From assembly GCA_027574665.1 (NCBI GenBank), contig CM050651.1, positions 8,495,501 to 8,559,500 on the forward strand: DNA of 64,000 nt. Reading direction: 5' to 3'. The number at the start of each line of letters is the position of its first letter. Within the stretch, counting starts at the first letter, position 1. Made by a program: the position numbers and the translations under genes. This DNA comes from Rhynochetos jubatus. Taxonomy: Eukaryota > Chordata > Aves > Eurypygiformes > Rhynochetidae. Below, one piece after another: positions 49,833-62,369 of the stretch. The notes below the pieces were generated by a model, which did not search any database, had not been told where the DNA came from, and saw only the letters and a program-made list of their open reading frames with translations.

Positions 49833-51423
49833 AAATAGTCTCTTTCACTGTGGAAACAAAAGCTGCAAATGGAGGTCATTTTCTGTCAGCCACATGAGCT
49901 CTGCAGAATGAAAGCAAAGGTTACTTGCTTTTGCTGAATTATGGCAAAACTGCCAATAGCATAAAATCACCTTAGCACTGGTACGCAAACAACTCGGAAC
50001 AAAGCAAAGCAGTTGGAAGCTTACTAGAGCAGCCCTGGATGGGGAGCAACGGTGCGCTTTAAAGGAAGTGCCATGAAGGAATATTTTGCCTTCGAGCTAC
50101 GCATTCTGCACACATCAACTACTCAACAACAGATAAGAGATTAGTACATTAGATTCAGATGCTAAAAGGGTAAGCCTTTGGGACCAAAACTACCTCTTTT
50201 CTTCTGTGTTTATATTCCTTAGTACAAAAGGTCAGTGCTCAAACCTTAAATCAAAATAGAATCATATTGCACCATTGATGTGGTGTTGCCTTATCACAGC
50301 ACATTTGATGATGTCCACAAGATTGCCTCAAGGCAGAAAAATCAATGCATACTACCCGGCTGAGGTCAAGCTCATGGTCGCATACTCTTTGTAGATCCTT
50401 TACATATCTTTATATACATCCATATACAACTTTGTGTACCCTGATGTGGACACACATGCTTGATGCTGAATGTGAAAAGAGCTTCACAGGTAGAAAAGTC
50501 TGTAAGGAGGTTCCTCATCTTGTATGAGGATACAAAGGCAACAGATTCACGCTGTGTAAGAACATAGGGTCTATGGGCACATGCCAAGAGTCATCCTCAT
50601 TTTGGACACACAGATTGGAGCCTACAGGGAAGAACATAGTGTAGTTAGTTACAGAATATGGAAAATGTTCTCAAGGAACCCAGTCAAGCTGAAATAAAAC
50701 TATTAAAGGTCTGTGTCAAACAAACTTAACAGGAGTCTCCAGAGATGAAAGAACCTCTTCGTTCCCACCTCAGAGAAAACAAGATAAAGGTGTAAAATGA
50801 GAAAACGGGTAAGAGAAAGGAGGAGAAGGATACCAAAGGATGCAAGCTGGTGCTCTTCCAGAAGGAATGTGAGCCAGCATTGCCTCTTGTTAAGGATTAT
50901 TCACCACAGTCTAGCAAGCCCTTAAACAAAAAGACAGTCTTGAAGCAGACACGTGATGAATTTGCTCTTTCGAGTAGGCTACTTCAGCTACACTCGTGTG
51001 GTTTTTGAAACAAGAAGAGACACTCCAGTAATGAACAGTGTAAACCATACCTCAGATTTAAATATTTGTAGTTTCTATATATTGCACTTGAAATTCAGGC
51101 TGCGTATAAGCCACAGATTTTTTGCAAGAAATGAAATAGTTATAGTTGGGAAATAATGACACAGAATTTAGCAATCATTAAAAAGCTGTTTCATACTATT
51201 AAATCTCATCTTTAAAAGAAAAACTTCATGTCAGTGACTGACAGAGATTATAATGCTTAGGCTTAAGGGGAAATGAGATGATAGGGCTTTAATATTTACT
51301 CTGAAGTGAATCTGCAGCCAAGTGCTCTAAGGAAAAACACAGTAAGTCAACTCAGCATCTGCAAGTTCAATATAATTCCTTCAGAGGAAAAAGTTCTCTG
51401 TTTAACTTATTTTTCTCCCACAG
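49833..51423. other. Unassigned non-coding DNA
   Basis: Nothing recognised. It lies between the G-rich tracts and the possible terminal exon at 51424; open frames are at most 71 codons. Confidence 0.6.
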
Positions 51424-51602
51424 GGGACCATGTCAGACTGCTGCAGGAAGCAGTAAATTGCAGAGTTTGTGGACTCTGTCAGGCACAACAAGTAATCATT
51501 GTAACTCAAGTGATGAAGTCAAAACTACGGGAATCCAGTGGAAACTATTTTTCGTGTTCTGAATTGCAGCTAGAGTTGTGGCCTTAAACTGTGTCAAATA
51601 AA
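51424..51602 (+). other. Possible 3'-terminal exon of unknown identity
   Basis: A good acceptor, with the tract TTTTTCTCCCACAG, ends at 51423. An open frame then runs to TAA at 51585-51587, and a canonical AATAAA lies at 51597-51602. The encoded 54 or so residues (GDHVRLLQEAVNCRVCGLCQ onward) include a CxxCxxxxxxxC-like spacing only by accident, and no family is recognised. No matching upstream exon was found. Confidence 0.15.
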
Positions 51603-54600
51603 TGACACTGCTTAAGACCCAGATCTGAATAGCCTGAAATACCAAGCTGAATATTCAACCCTTACAGCCAGTAATGAGTTCAAGAATAAAACCCACTTTT
51701 CTTGGGGCTAATTTGTTTCCACAGAGTATTTTATGACTTCACGAAAGCTCCTGTCTTTCTTGATAGGAGAGACCTAACCCTGAGCAGCTGCTGAATTCAT
51801 ATTCGACTGGTGTGGGTATGCAAAGTGCCTAACTTGCTCCCAGCTCCTACACAGTACCTTGCAGTGCTTTGTGTCCACCCTGAAAAGTTTCTAGATTGAA
51901 TTCTAGAGCCTGAATTTTGGTTAACCAGGGATGTAGAACACACTAGAGCATGAGCGCTGTGAAACAACATTAAACTGTGTGAAGGTATAAAAGAAACCTG
52001 GACTTCAGCGCTGATCAAAAAGATACCAGAACCAACTGGTGTTGATGATTGAAGTCACTCCTGGGAGGCAAATGCATGTAAACAGCTTATTCCATCAGGA
52101 GTTTCATCTCTCTTGACCAATATCATAAATTGCTCAAAACTTCCAGTTTCATGTTTAAAAGGTTGTCCAGAGCGCTGCTAACCTTTTTCAGGTCTTTATC
52201 TCCAGGTTTGCACTTACTGCTGTTGCCCCCGTCTGTTCCTCAGTGGTTTCAAAACCTTCCACCCCAATAAAGATCCATATTTTTCTAAAGAGAAAGAGTC
52301 CATCGATAATTTCTAATACCTTAGTTTTCAAAATAGCTGAGATCATCCACGGAACTAAGGGGTTTCTGCCATTCTAAGCTTCCCACTAGATTTACAGACT
52401 CCGGTGACAGACATGTCACAAATGGTGTCCAGCAACAATACTCTGAAATGTGAAAAAAATACTAGGTTGAATGAGTTGAATTTTACCTTAGAAATTACTT
52501 AGAATTAGCTGCTGTAACTGGTTAGGAATGGGGGTGTAATAAACTACTAAGGTTTTTTCCCCCCTCCGCTCAGAAGGGCAGTTTTCATTGGTGGGGCTCT
52601 CTATAACACTGGGCATGTCAACATGCACTTTGTTAACACTACAAAATTGTTGTTAGCACTAGAAAATGGCATGTTGTGTTCATGGAGCTTAACATACAAT
52701 AAACTGCTAGGTGTCAATGCAAATTTAACATGCCAAATCGGCTAATAAGAAAATCAGATGCAGATGTGACCTATCAAAATGGGCTATTTTTAAAATATTT
52801 TTTTACATCAAAGATAAATGCAGTGATTATTCCAAGGAAACATCATTCTGTCAGATTGCAATGGTTCACAGATATATGTCTATTTAAAACTGCATTACCA
52901 CAAAGCCATTGTAAAACACTTAATTCCCGTTATACTTAACTATGAAAGCAAACACTTCAACCCCACAAAACCAGAAAGTACTAGCTAGAGAGACAGAGCT
53001 GGAAGTAGCAATATAACTTCTCCCGTCCTTCTTTCTAGCTTCTTGGAGTGCTGGGAGAGTCCTGAGAGAAAACATAAACATGAATAGGGTTTCCATGACT
53101 GTACAGAACTGATGTGCTAATTAGGTTGTGCTAAGTGCAATGCATCTATTTTAGGACAGAACCCCTCTACTGATCCATTTTACAGTATGCATAATGTATT
53201 TTCCCTGCTAACGCATTTTCACTTCTAATTGAAGCACACGATGAGACAGATGAACACACAGATCAGCCAGCAAAGAAAGCACCTGTCAAGGTGGTAGCCA
53301 ACCTCCAAGGAAAACTATGCAAAGGCAAAACCTTGAGCACGTGTTTTCTCTCTCCCTCTCAGAAAAAAAAAAACCACAGTGTTTCCAGGACTGCTGCCTA
53401 TGAAGCCACACTGGGACACAACAAGTTATGTGGGAATCAGAGTCTGGATGACCTTGTGGGTCATGATTACATGCCCATCCATTAAGGACAGGAAAGGACC
53501 AAAGTGTCAAAGGTGACTAACAAGACTCCTAGGAGGCAGAGGAGAGTTGGTGTTCAGCCACAGCCTCCCGAGAGTGCCCCAAAAGGTAGCCCTGCTCACC
53601 AACCCTCACATCACTATGCAAGAAAGCATGCAAACACGGAGAAAGAGAAGGGCCATACCACAAGCAGTAATTGCAGACAGGCACGAAAGCACCAAAAAAT
53701 GGTGAAACAATCCTGTTCACCCTTCCCAAGGGAATAGACTGGTAACACGTTAATGAACAAGAATTTGAAGGACACAACTAAAGTCACCTCCTGTGTGTTT
53801 AGAGATTTCCATGCCCGCTCATAGTTAAGATGAGCTTGTTGGACAAAACAAGAGGTTGTGCCTGGTGTTATAAGCTGGATGGAGACATCACGACAGTGAC
53901 TAGCAGATGGGTACAGAAGGGCCTACACACCAAGGATAAGCAGACAGGGAAGGGACACCAAGGAAAGGGAACATACTCAAAACTATGTTATAGGAGCGTA
54001 ATCTTGGCAACCACACGCTGGGGGAGCTGTGCAAGGGAGGACGGTGGTTGTCACAGAAAAGATGCGAGGAAAAGACTAGTCAAATATTTTAGCTGGATAA
54101 AAACTGTCCTATCATTGGGTTAACGTAAAACAGAATCTGTGAAAGTTACAGCGCAAGCATAGGTCAAGCTGAAGACTGAACTGAGACTACTGGTGACAGG
54201 TTAGACCATGGCAATATGTACTGCGATCAAGGAAGGACATACACTCCATGGAATGAGGGAATGGAATTGAGAGAATGCAGCATTTTGGTTTTCACTTTAG
54301 GTTGGGGGGTTTTTTTTCCCTTTCCTTTTTTTGAAAATCTTAGCATGGAGCACTTGACAGCTGCTGTGAAAATTTCCTGGCATGATATTTAGTTGCATGA
54401 TAAATGTCTAAGCTTAACTGAACCTTCTTCAGAGAAAAATTATAGATAAAGATAACGGTCGAAGCCCTGAGAAATTAGTTGATTCAATAACTTTCTGTTC
54501 TGTGTTATGATTCTAATGCTTGATATCTCAGTGCTACAAGAGGTCAAAGAACTGAAAGCAACTGCTGTCTACTTCCACATGAATGTGGAAATCCTCCCTT

Positions 54601-57600
54601 TGCCATAACCTTAACTTCCCAGTACTTGCTGTGAAGCTAACTGAGCTGGCCAGAAGACAAGAATTCTTTCTCATGAAAAACACTGAGGTTTTGGCATTTG
54701 TCATTCAGACAAAAATGAGGGATTTCAAAATATTTCACCACGGGGAAAAGAATGTCTGCAAGTTACACCAGAGCAGCACTGAATGCACTTGTCCAGTGCT
54801 GATTCAAGTCTGCTCTTCTCAATTTCTGTAGCTGACTTTTCAAGGAAAGAAGGGAAATCATCCAAATCTTCCTTTTGGATTCAGCTGTTCCTCTGAATAA
54901 AGTTTAAATAGGAGGCTGAATGTTTCCTTCTCTTTTAATGAAAGGCCATTATCTATGCATTCCTGAAATAAACTATGGGAAACATAAAGCAGGGTGATTT
55001 CTAACTGAATCAATAAGGATGAAAGATGATGAGAACAGTTTTTGTATCTAGTATACAAAGCATAGCATCAGTTAAAAGCTGTGCAAACTGCCAAGTGACT
55101 TAATACCAGGCATACGTCAGGCACAGTCACTGAGCACGAATGTGTCATGTACAGCTGACAGAAGCAAGGCATCCGCATGCCATGGAATATCTTGTGGGTA
55201 TGAACCCATGCATCACCCATGCAGGGGATGACAGAAGCACTTCAGTCCTCCGAATTCTTCAATGACATTGCACCCATACCTTGGAAAAACTCAGCCCAGA
55301 GATGGGAGAGCAAGGATTAGCGAGAAGTATCACTAAGTTAACAGTTAACACTATCTCTGTTGGCATCGTCTATAGTTGTGGTATTCAGCTCATGTTATTG
55401 GATCGGGGCTGAAGCCCACCATGTTCTGGTTAATCTGCCATGAGTAACTGCAGCTGGTGGGCTGGAAGAAAATTATTCTGAAATCAGTTTGTATTGTCTT
55501 ATAATAGAGGTTACCATTATCCAGCAAGTAGTGTCCCTGGCCTAGCCCTGCCTCGTGTTCTGAAAGACTGAGAAATGTGCAGGAGGAGAAGAAACTTTCC
55601 ATTTAAATACCTTCTGAATGTTTTCATGCTTTGCATGGTCCCTCCTTTCCTTTTCCTAGCCACTCTGTTCTGACAGCAATTGAGACTCTCCAGTGAAACT
55701 TGCTTAGTTTTCTGGGTATTTTTCAGGATAAATTTGCCTCCTGGTTAAATAAATTAAAAGTTTTCTTGTTTAAACCCATCTTTGAAGATACATGCAGTAA
55801 AAATGAGTCTACTTTGTTACATCATACACCTAACTGGCTAACTTCTGCATGTTCCTTAAGCCCAGGACACAGAAGAATGTATGCGGTTTTATAAGGTTAC
55901 ATAAAAAGTTATAAATGTCTTATGTAAGTATTTGACTTGTTCATAGTCAATGGGAACTATTTGTACACGTAAGGCAAGCAAGATTTATCCTGTAATGGAT
56001 AATCCTTTCTTCATTTAATAAATAATCCTTTATTTACTTTTCCTCAGTTCTCAAAGTCAGTCTTCAGAACCTAAAAAAACAACCCATGACCTCATTACCT
56101 TCTCCCATCATGGTGCTGGAAGCCTAGGGATGACTGAGCTTATGTTAACATGTTTGCAAGTAACCATTCAGCCTTTTTTTCCCTCCCCTTTGAAACAGCT
56201 CTTCCGAGGAAGGCTGTTCTGAGAACTGCTGTGATGTTCCGCATGCGATTTGAATGTGATTCTGCTTCCTCCTAGATAAAACCCAGCAAACGTTTCCCAT
56301 GGAAAGCATAGACCTGGCTCCCCACAGACATGCTATGGGGTAGCTAGGAGGAGACCTGCCTGCTACTAAAGCTACTACTTGGCCTGCAGTAATGCTGAAT
56401 AACACCGTTAACGCTGACAGGCTGGGGAGAACGACGCCTGGGGTTCAGCTGATCCAATCGGGATGTGGCTTCAAACCCACACACCTACACAAAAAGCCTA
56501 TTTCAGAAGCTCAAACAAGCACAAGCATGGTGCAGGCAGAAGCAGTACCCGCAGGCAGCACCCTTGCCACCGAGTACATTCACTCATACACGCGAGCTGG
56601 TTGCTGAGCCTGGAACACAGGAGCCAGTCACAGCAAGGCAGCTTTTTGTTGCTGGTCCACCAAGACCCCTCAGCTAGTATTTGGACAGCAAAACATTGCT
56701 GAATATCAGTAACGGTCCCATTATGGAGTCAAGGGTACAGTCCCAGGGCCCTACCTAGAAGAAAAAGTTGACCAAAATGAAAGTTGCAGCAGCTCTGAGG
56801 AGACCAGTTTGCAGCCACAGAGCCAGGAAAGCAGTGAGCTCCTGGCAGCAGACTGGCTTGAGGGCTACCCCTTGCTCCCCACCAGCCCAAGGTGGCCAAA
56901 ACATTGGGAGGGTGAAGCATGCACAGCCATAGAGGCAGCCCATGGGGTGCTCAGCAGTAAGGTCAGCCCTGCTGCTTACCCTGCCTTGTCACCCTGTCCC
57001 TCAAGGGGCAGGAACTGGAGGAGAGGAGGAAAAAAAATACTGTTCAAAAAGTAAGCATGAATGTTAGGATTAATTGCAAGGGCTGCCATTTGCGTTTTGT
57101 GTTTCACCAGTGGCTTAGTATGATTTTAAGTCTTTCTGATTTCAGACTTCAAAACCTCCCCAACTGCACATCAGAACCATTCCCTAATCAGCTCCTTCAA
57201 CTTTGGGAAGTCTTTACTGTAAAGGGAAAGAAATTCTGCCTGGACTAAATTATTTCCTATCCAGATGAAAGCCTCTAAAACAAAGCAACAGCACTTCGTA
57301 ATACATCATCATAAATATTGACATGATTTATTTTAAAATGCTTATTAAAATTAGGCTCCTAATCCCACACCAAAGCATATAAATCACTGTCAACCTTTCC
57401 CAAAATGGCAAGTATTCAAACAGTACCCTCTGAAATATACGGTGGCTTTGGCGACCAGCACTTCTGAATGTCAGGCTATTAATTTATGTGGCTATCTTTC
57501 AGCAACCAATTTTGTTTGACCTATATTTCAAAGATGTCTTGTAAAAGCTGGAGAAGGAAGAATCTTAAATTCTGGCAACAATACAGCAGTTGCTATCAAT

Positions 57601-59228
57601 GGGGACTTGATTTAGTAATAACGTTGTTGTGAAATAGACCATAAGATGACATTGTTTAAAATGGGACAAAATAACTCTTAAGGCCCCTTTTCTTTTTGGT
57701 AAGTTATGTACAGTGCTGCCTGTATTCCAGTTCCTGCAGCATGCTTCCTACCATCTGTTTTCCATTTTTCTTTAATTTCCATTCATGCCCTTTGGCCTAT
57801 TCCCTGTGTTCAGAAGAAAACAGTAATTAAAGTTGACATTATCTCTGTGCCTTTTCCTGACTACATAAGTTGAAGATTTTTTTTTCTTTTTTTTAATGGC
57901 CTTATATGCTGGCTCGTACCTTTTACTGCCAGATCAACCCTACCATTATTTTTGAGGATCTTAAGAATTGTCACGTAGCAACCAGTTACAGACTCTTGTT
58001 GACCACAGTAATGAAGAGGTTTGATTTTCACTGCATCTGATTTCCATCACTTCATCAGCACAGGTTTCAATAAATATCCTGGTTATTGCAAGCATGTGAA
58101 AATTACCTATTTTTTATACAGAGCAATAGAAGGCTTGCACTACGTTCACAGCAAACTCCTCACGGTATCAATAGCCTCATGAGATGAGACTCAATATGGG
58201 CATCATTTTTGTCCCACTTATGACTCACTTGGTCACAGTTACTGATTCCATAATACTGATGCTTTTCTCCATAGACTAGCTTGAGATAGACCGGACTAAA
58301 TTGTAATTTGGACTCAATAGTCATAGCACCTGAAGGGGCACAAGTGCATCAATGTGCTAGGAACAAGTAAAAGCAGAACCTTGCCAACTCTGCTGCCATG
58401 GGAGTTTTCTGTAAGTAAAGAAAAGGAGAGAGTCATGTGTGTCCCCTTCTCATTATGTGTATGCTGTAGGACAGACAGGCAGACTTCAGTTCTCTAGATC
58501 GAGAGTCACTCACATACTAACAAGGTTAAACGAAGTCTTTCAGCTCACAGCTGAATTCGCCTTGGAATTGCATGATCACTCTTTTATTTCTTAATCTTAC
58601 TTTTTTAGCCTTAGCAGTGCCTTATCACAAGTTTTGCATGTAACATAACCCCGTCAACCATGGGAACTTAAAAACAGTAAGTTACTGTCCCTTTCTCTTG
58701 CAAAGTAACATTTGACTTTCAGTTAGTTTTATATGAAGCCATATTTCATAACAATGGTGACAAAGTCCTAAAATACAGCTTTCCTTTGACACTGGGCTTG
58801 TGTTATATGACCACAGTCTTGTGTTTTGTGGCTGCTTTTTTGGGAGTCATATATTTTAAATTTGACATATATATAGATCACCTGTAGTGGAAAGAAAATT
58901 GTGCTGTTAAAATCATATATAAGGACTCAGTAAATATTGTCTTACAACAGCTCCAAACGGTACATAGACACAATACACAACATGCATGAAGTGTGTTCGC
59001 AGTACACCAAGTAGGTAACTGAAAACACATGGAGGATGCCCTCATACCAGCCTTAATAAAAGACAATCAGAAATTTAGAAACCTTGTATTAGCTCCTTAA
59101 ATACGTATCAAAGAATGATTTGCCTTCTAATTCAAACATTTCTAGGTGCCACATAATATATTTCAGAATTCACAAAACAACATGGAAATAATCGGAAAAC
59201 TGGAAGGGAGAGCACCTTTGCCAAAAGG

Positions 59229-59243
59229 AAAAAAAAAAAAAAA
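59229..59243 (+). repeat. A15 homopolymer
   Basis: Fifteen consecutive adenines within a longer A-rich stretch (about 59220-59280). Confidence 0.95.
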
Positions 59244-60417
59244 GACATAAAAATGAAGATATGAAAACAAAAAGAATAACAAATAGCAAGTATTAGCACA
59301 GTATTTCCTATGTAATACTCCTGTCATTAATGGAGTCAGCCTTTGGACAAAGTTTTCTGCACATTATATATACATGACTGCATGTGTCTTTTCCTATTGA
59401 TTTTGTGATTTTTCTTTGCATTTTAGATATATTACCATCGTATTTTAATGGTAAACTCTTATTTTCTAATACGAGCTAGGGATCTCCTTAAGAATTAGTT
59501 TGGTTTAAAGCCTAGAAAAGGGATTATGACTTTCTGTTGAAGAAATCTGTCTTCTCTGAAACAAACATTAATCTGCCAGCTTGCCCAGGGGAAGAGCTTA
59601 GAGCTGGCTAAAGATCTCGCCATCACCGGAGCACCAAGCCCTGCGTATACTTCACGTGCCCACCTCTTTCCATTTTCCCACCCTTCAGCAGTCTCTGAAA
59701 TACCGCAGAGAGTTAGCACGACAACTGGAAGAGGCAATCTTTTCCCTGGTCCCCCAGATCCCAGCAAAACAAGCCAGAGGTACATCAGCAAGAGTAATGT
59801 TTTCCTTCCCCATTCTGCTCATTCAGTGAGTTCCTCCAACTGGCCCTTTCACCTCTTACCTCTCCAGCCCACTTCCTTACTATCTTCCTTCTGCTCTTTC
59901 TTCTCACTATTAGTTTTCTCAATTCACTTCCTTTTTATCCATTAGGAGTTTTCTTAATGTGTTGCCAGACTGCACCTGTGGGCACACAGAAACAAGGATG
60001 CCATCACACAGCTGGCCAGAGTTGAGCTGCAGAGGAACACCACATGCTCTGGGTGCTTCCATATTGACTGCAAACATTTTGCTCCTAGCTGGAAAGATCC
60101 ATCCCTTCCTCTATAGCAATGGATTTGTTACTTCCTTCAATCTCATTTTCCTTTAGCAAAATTGACTTCAGGTTTGTTTCACATTTAAGAAAACAAAACC
60201 CAAAATCAACAAAACCCACAATCCCCTCTCCTCCCCCTTCCTGTAATCTCTAGCAGGTTGAACAAATCAAGCTTATTCATCTGCACTGATATCACAGATG
60301 TATATAAAAATGAGTGCAGTTAAAACCAAAGATATTTGCTGTGCTTCAAGTCAACATGGTGTAACTGTTGTTGGCAGGAACAGAGAGGTAGATAACATAG
60401 CCCTAAAAAACAGCACT

Positions 60418-60463
60418 GGGTTTGGGACTGGAGTCTTCCCATGCTTGACTCCAGTGGAAACCC
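60418..60463. repeat. Imperfect hairpin
   Basis: ACTGGAGTC (60427-60435) pairs exactly with GACTCCAGT (60447-60455) across an 11-base loop. A 3x3 internal loop separates this stem from an outer GGGTTT (60418-60423) / AAACCC (60458-60463) stem. The overall form is precursor-microRNA-like but shorter than most. Confidence 0.8.
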
Positions 60464-61849
60464 CAAGGTACTAGTGAGCATTTGCTGTATCAAAGGCACA
60501 ATTATCAATAACAATACAAGCAAATATTAAAAAAAAAAACCAACCTACTATGGTCAATTTTCCACTGTAGAAGTAAAGGTGTTATTTTGCAGTCTTCTAT
60601 GTTGCAGCTGGTCCTAAAGACACTTGATATTCATTATCTGCTATTTTTGAAACATCATGAAAACCTGACACAATAAATCTTATCTTTCTTTATGAAAAAG
60701 CTTCATATGTATTATGAAGCATTTTGCTAGTTTCTGGATAGAGAACTGTGATACAAAATCAATCTTCAGTGTAGAGCACGAGGGGTTTTTTAGCTTGCTA
60801 CAGAAAATGATTTTTTTTCCATTGAATTTTCTTTGGTTCATCTCACAAAATCTTTTTAGAAGCCTAAAGAGAAAGATGTAACTACTGAAACTGATTTTCT
60901 TGTTTCCACATCCCAATATCATATCCCCTGCACATTTCATCTTTCCTCCCACTTATTCAAGGATACAGTGAACAGTATTGATATCTCCACTCTGATTAAA
61001 GCAGAGTGTAGGTTCCTTTCAACTATTAATTAGTACTACACAGAATGAGGATTGTATTTAACTTCTTAGAAATACACCTTGTTTCTGCAATATTCATTGC
61101 ATACAGATCAATAAATCATTTAAATCCTGTGGGATTGAAACTTCCCGAGGTACAGGGGTCAAGCTACAGTGGAACTAGCAAATATCGGTTTCTCACAGAT
61201 GTGCAATTAGAACATCTGTGTGTGTCCTCTCTGCCTATTAAGATGTTTATTCTGTTAACTGTAGGCAAAACATAACTGGACATTTTATTTTGGGGTTTTT
61301 TTTTAACATGAGGAACTTAGCATCCTATATTCAATTTAAACAAGCTGTCAGCTGAGCAATTAGTCACTGCTGCATTTTTAATGGAGGGTATCAAGCTTGG
61401 CAAAAATTCAGAACACAGATGCTAGTTAACCTGAAAATACTTTGCTACAATTTCAGCCTTAAACAAAGAATGGTAGAGACATGTCAGTTCACCGAAAAGC
61501 CTTATTTTTATATGTTTAAATCCAGTAAGTTTCTGTTCTGTAGCAATAAAGGGAAACTGGTGGGATTTTATATGGTTGTTGATCCGATACGAGTGAAACT
61601 AAACAGCATAATCTGATCTCTCTCAGACTCGGTCTTGCAAATACATACGTAAGTGCTTAGCTCTGAGTCTGTAAGCGGTTTGCACATTCTCACCCCTACG
61701 TTTGCACTCTGCCAGCGTTTGCATCATACAAAATGAAAAGTGCTGTAAATGAAACTCTACCCACAGTGGTGGATGGCTGGTAAGTGGAGCCAAGGCCTCT
61801 GAATCTATTCATGCAACACAAATATTTACAGGATGGAGGTATTACGAGG

Positions 61850-62043
61850 CAGAGGAAGCAACAGGACTGGAATACCAGACCTGGAGTCCAGAGTCTTCTC
61901 CAAACTGCTGTTTACTTATGACAGGAACCTGGCATGCTCTTCAAGTTCCTTTTGTCTCAGTTGCTCTGTCCATCTCTGCAAAACCAATTAAGATCCAGAG
62001 ATGAGGACCAGTTTTTCTAAGTGCTAAGCTCGGTATTATTGCT
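61850..62043 (+). mobile_element. MIR-like (CORE-SINE) fragment
   Basis: The order of short matches fits the MIR consensus. GGACTGGAATACCAGACCTGG (about 61864-61884) resembles the GGACTGGGAGTCAGGAGACC box. It is followed by a CTGC..TTACTTATGAC segment, a diverged CTTCAAGTTCCTTTTG and CTCAGTTGCTC, and CCATCTCTGCAAAA (61970-61983), which fits the CTCAGTTTCC and CATCTGTAAAA core. Farther on, GTGCTAAGCTCGGTATTATTG (about 62019-62039) resembles the tail. MIR elements pre-date amniotes and a modest number survive in bird genomes. Divergence is high, so the call rests on motif order. Confidence 0.55.
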
Positions 62044-62063
62044 CCTCTGGGGGCAAAAGTCAC

Positions 62064-62369
62064 TTACTGTGGAGGATTAGGATGCCAATTGTCACTTATT
62101 AGAGCTAACAACATGCAAAACTTCACGGATTCATGTGTTTTTGCTACCTCTGTGGTTGACAAATAACTGTAGTCTGCTAAAGGGATGCTCAGTCTGTCTG
62201 GCTTTGAATTGAAAACCAAAACCTCCATGGGGTTTTTTGCATTAAGGAGAGTGGCATGCTGACCTGAAGTGGCCAAGGCAACAACAGTTGAAAGCATACT
62301 GATCCTCCTACCTCTGCTATCAGGGTCCATTTCAGAAGGTACAGGACTGGTAGAAGCTTTGTTTGCCAT
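62064..62369 (-). other. 101-codon open frame, unrecognised
   Basis: This minus-strand frame has a true ATG at 62369, G at +4 but C at -3, so a mediocre start context. The composition is balanced (MANKASTSPVPSEMDPDSRG at the start) and lacks the low-complexity runs of most frames here. No domain, signal peptide or membrane segment is apparent. It abuts a MIR-like relic. A frame of this size is expected by chance in 64 kb. Confidence 0.1.

Larger units (their letters stand above)
51603..61849. other. Unassigned non-coding DNA
   Basis: No gene or repeat family recognised. It contains the A15 tract at 59229, the hairpin at 60418, and short G/T- or A/C-rich tracts at 54301, 60188 and 61284. A relatively CpG- and GC-rich patch at 56400-57020 is open in three frames for part of its length. 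Confidence 0.6.

Noticed and set aside
53504..54123. Two consecutive open frames rich in Lys, His and Gly
   Set aside because: The first starts with GTG, no retroelement or cellular protein is recognised, and the two are in different frames with stops between.
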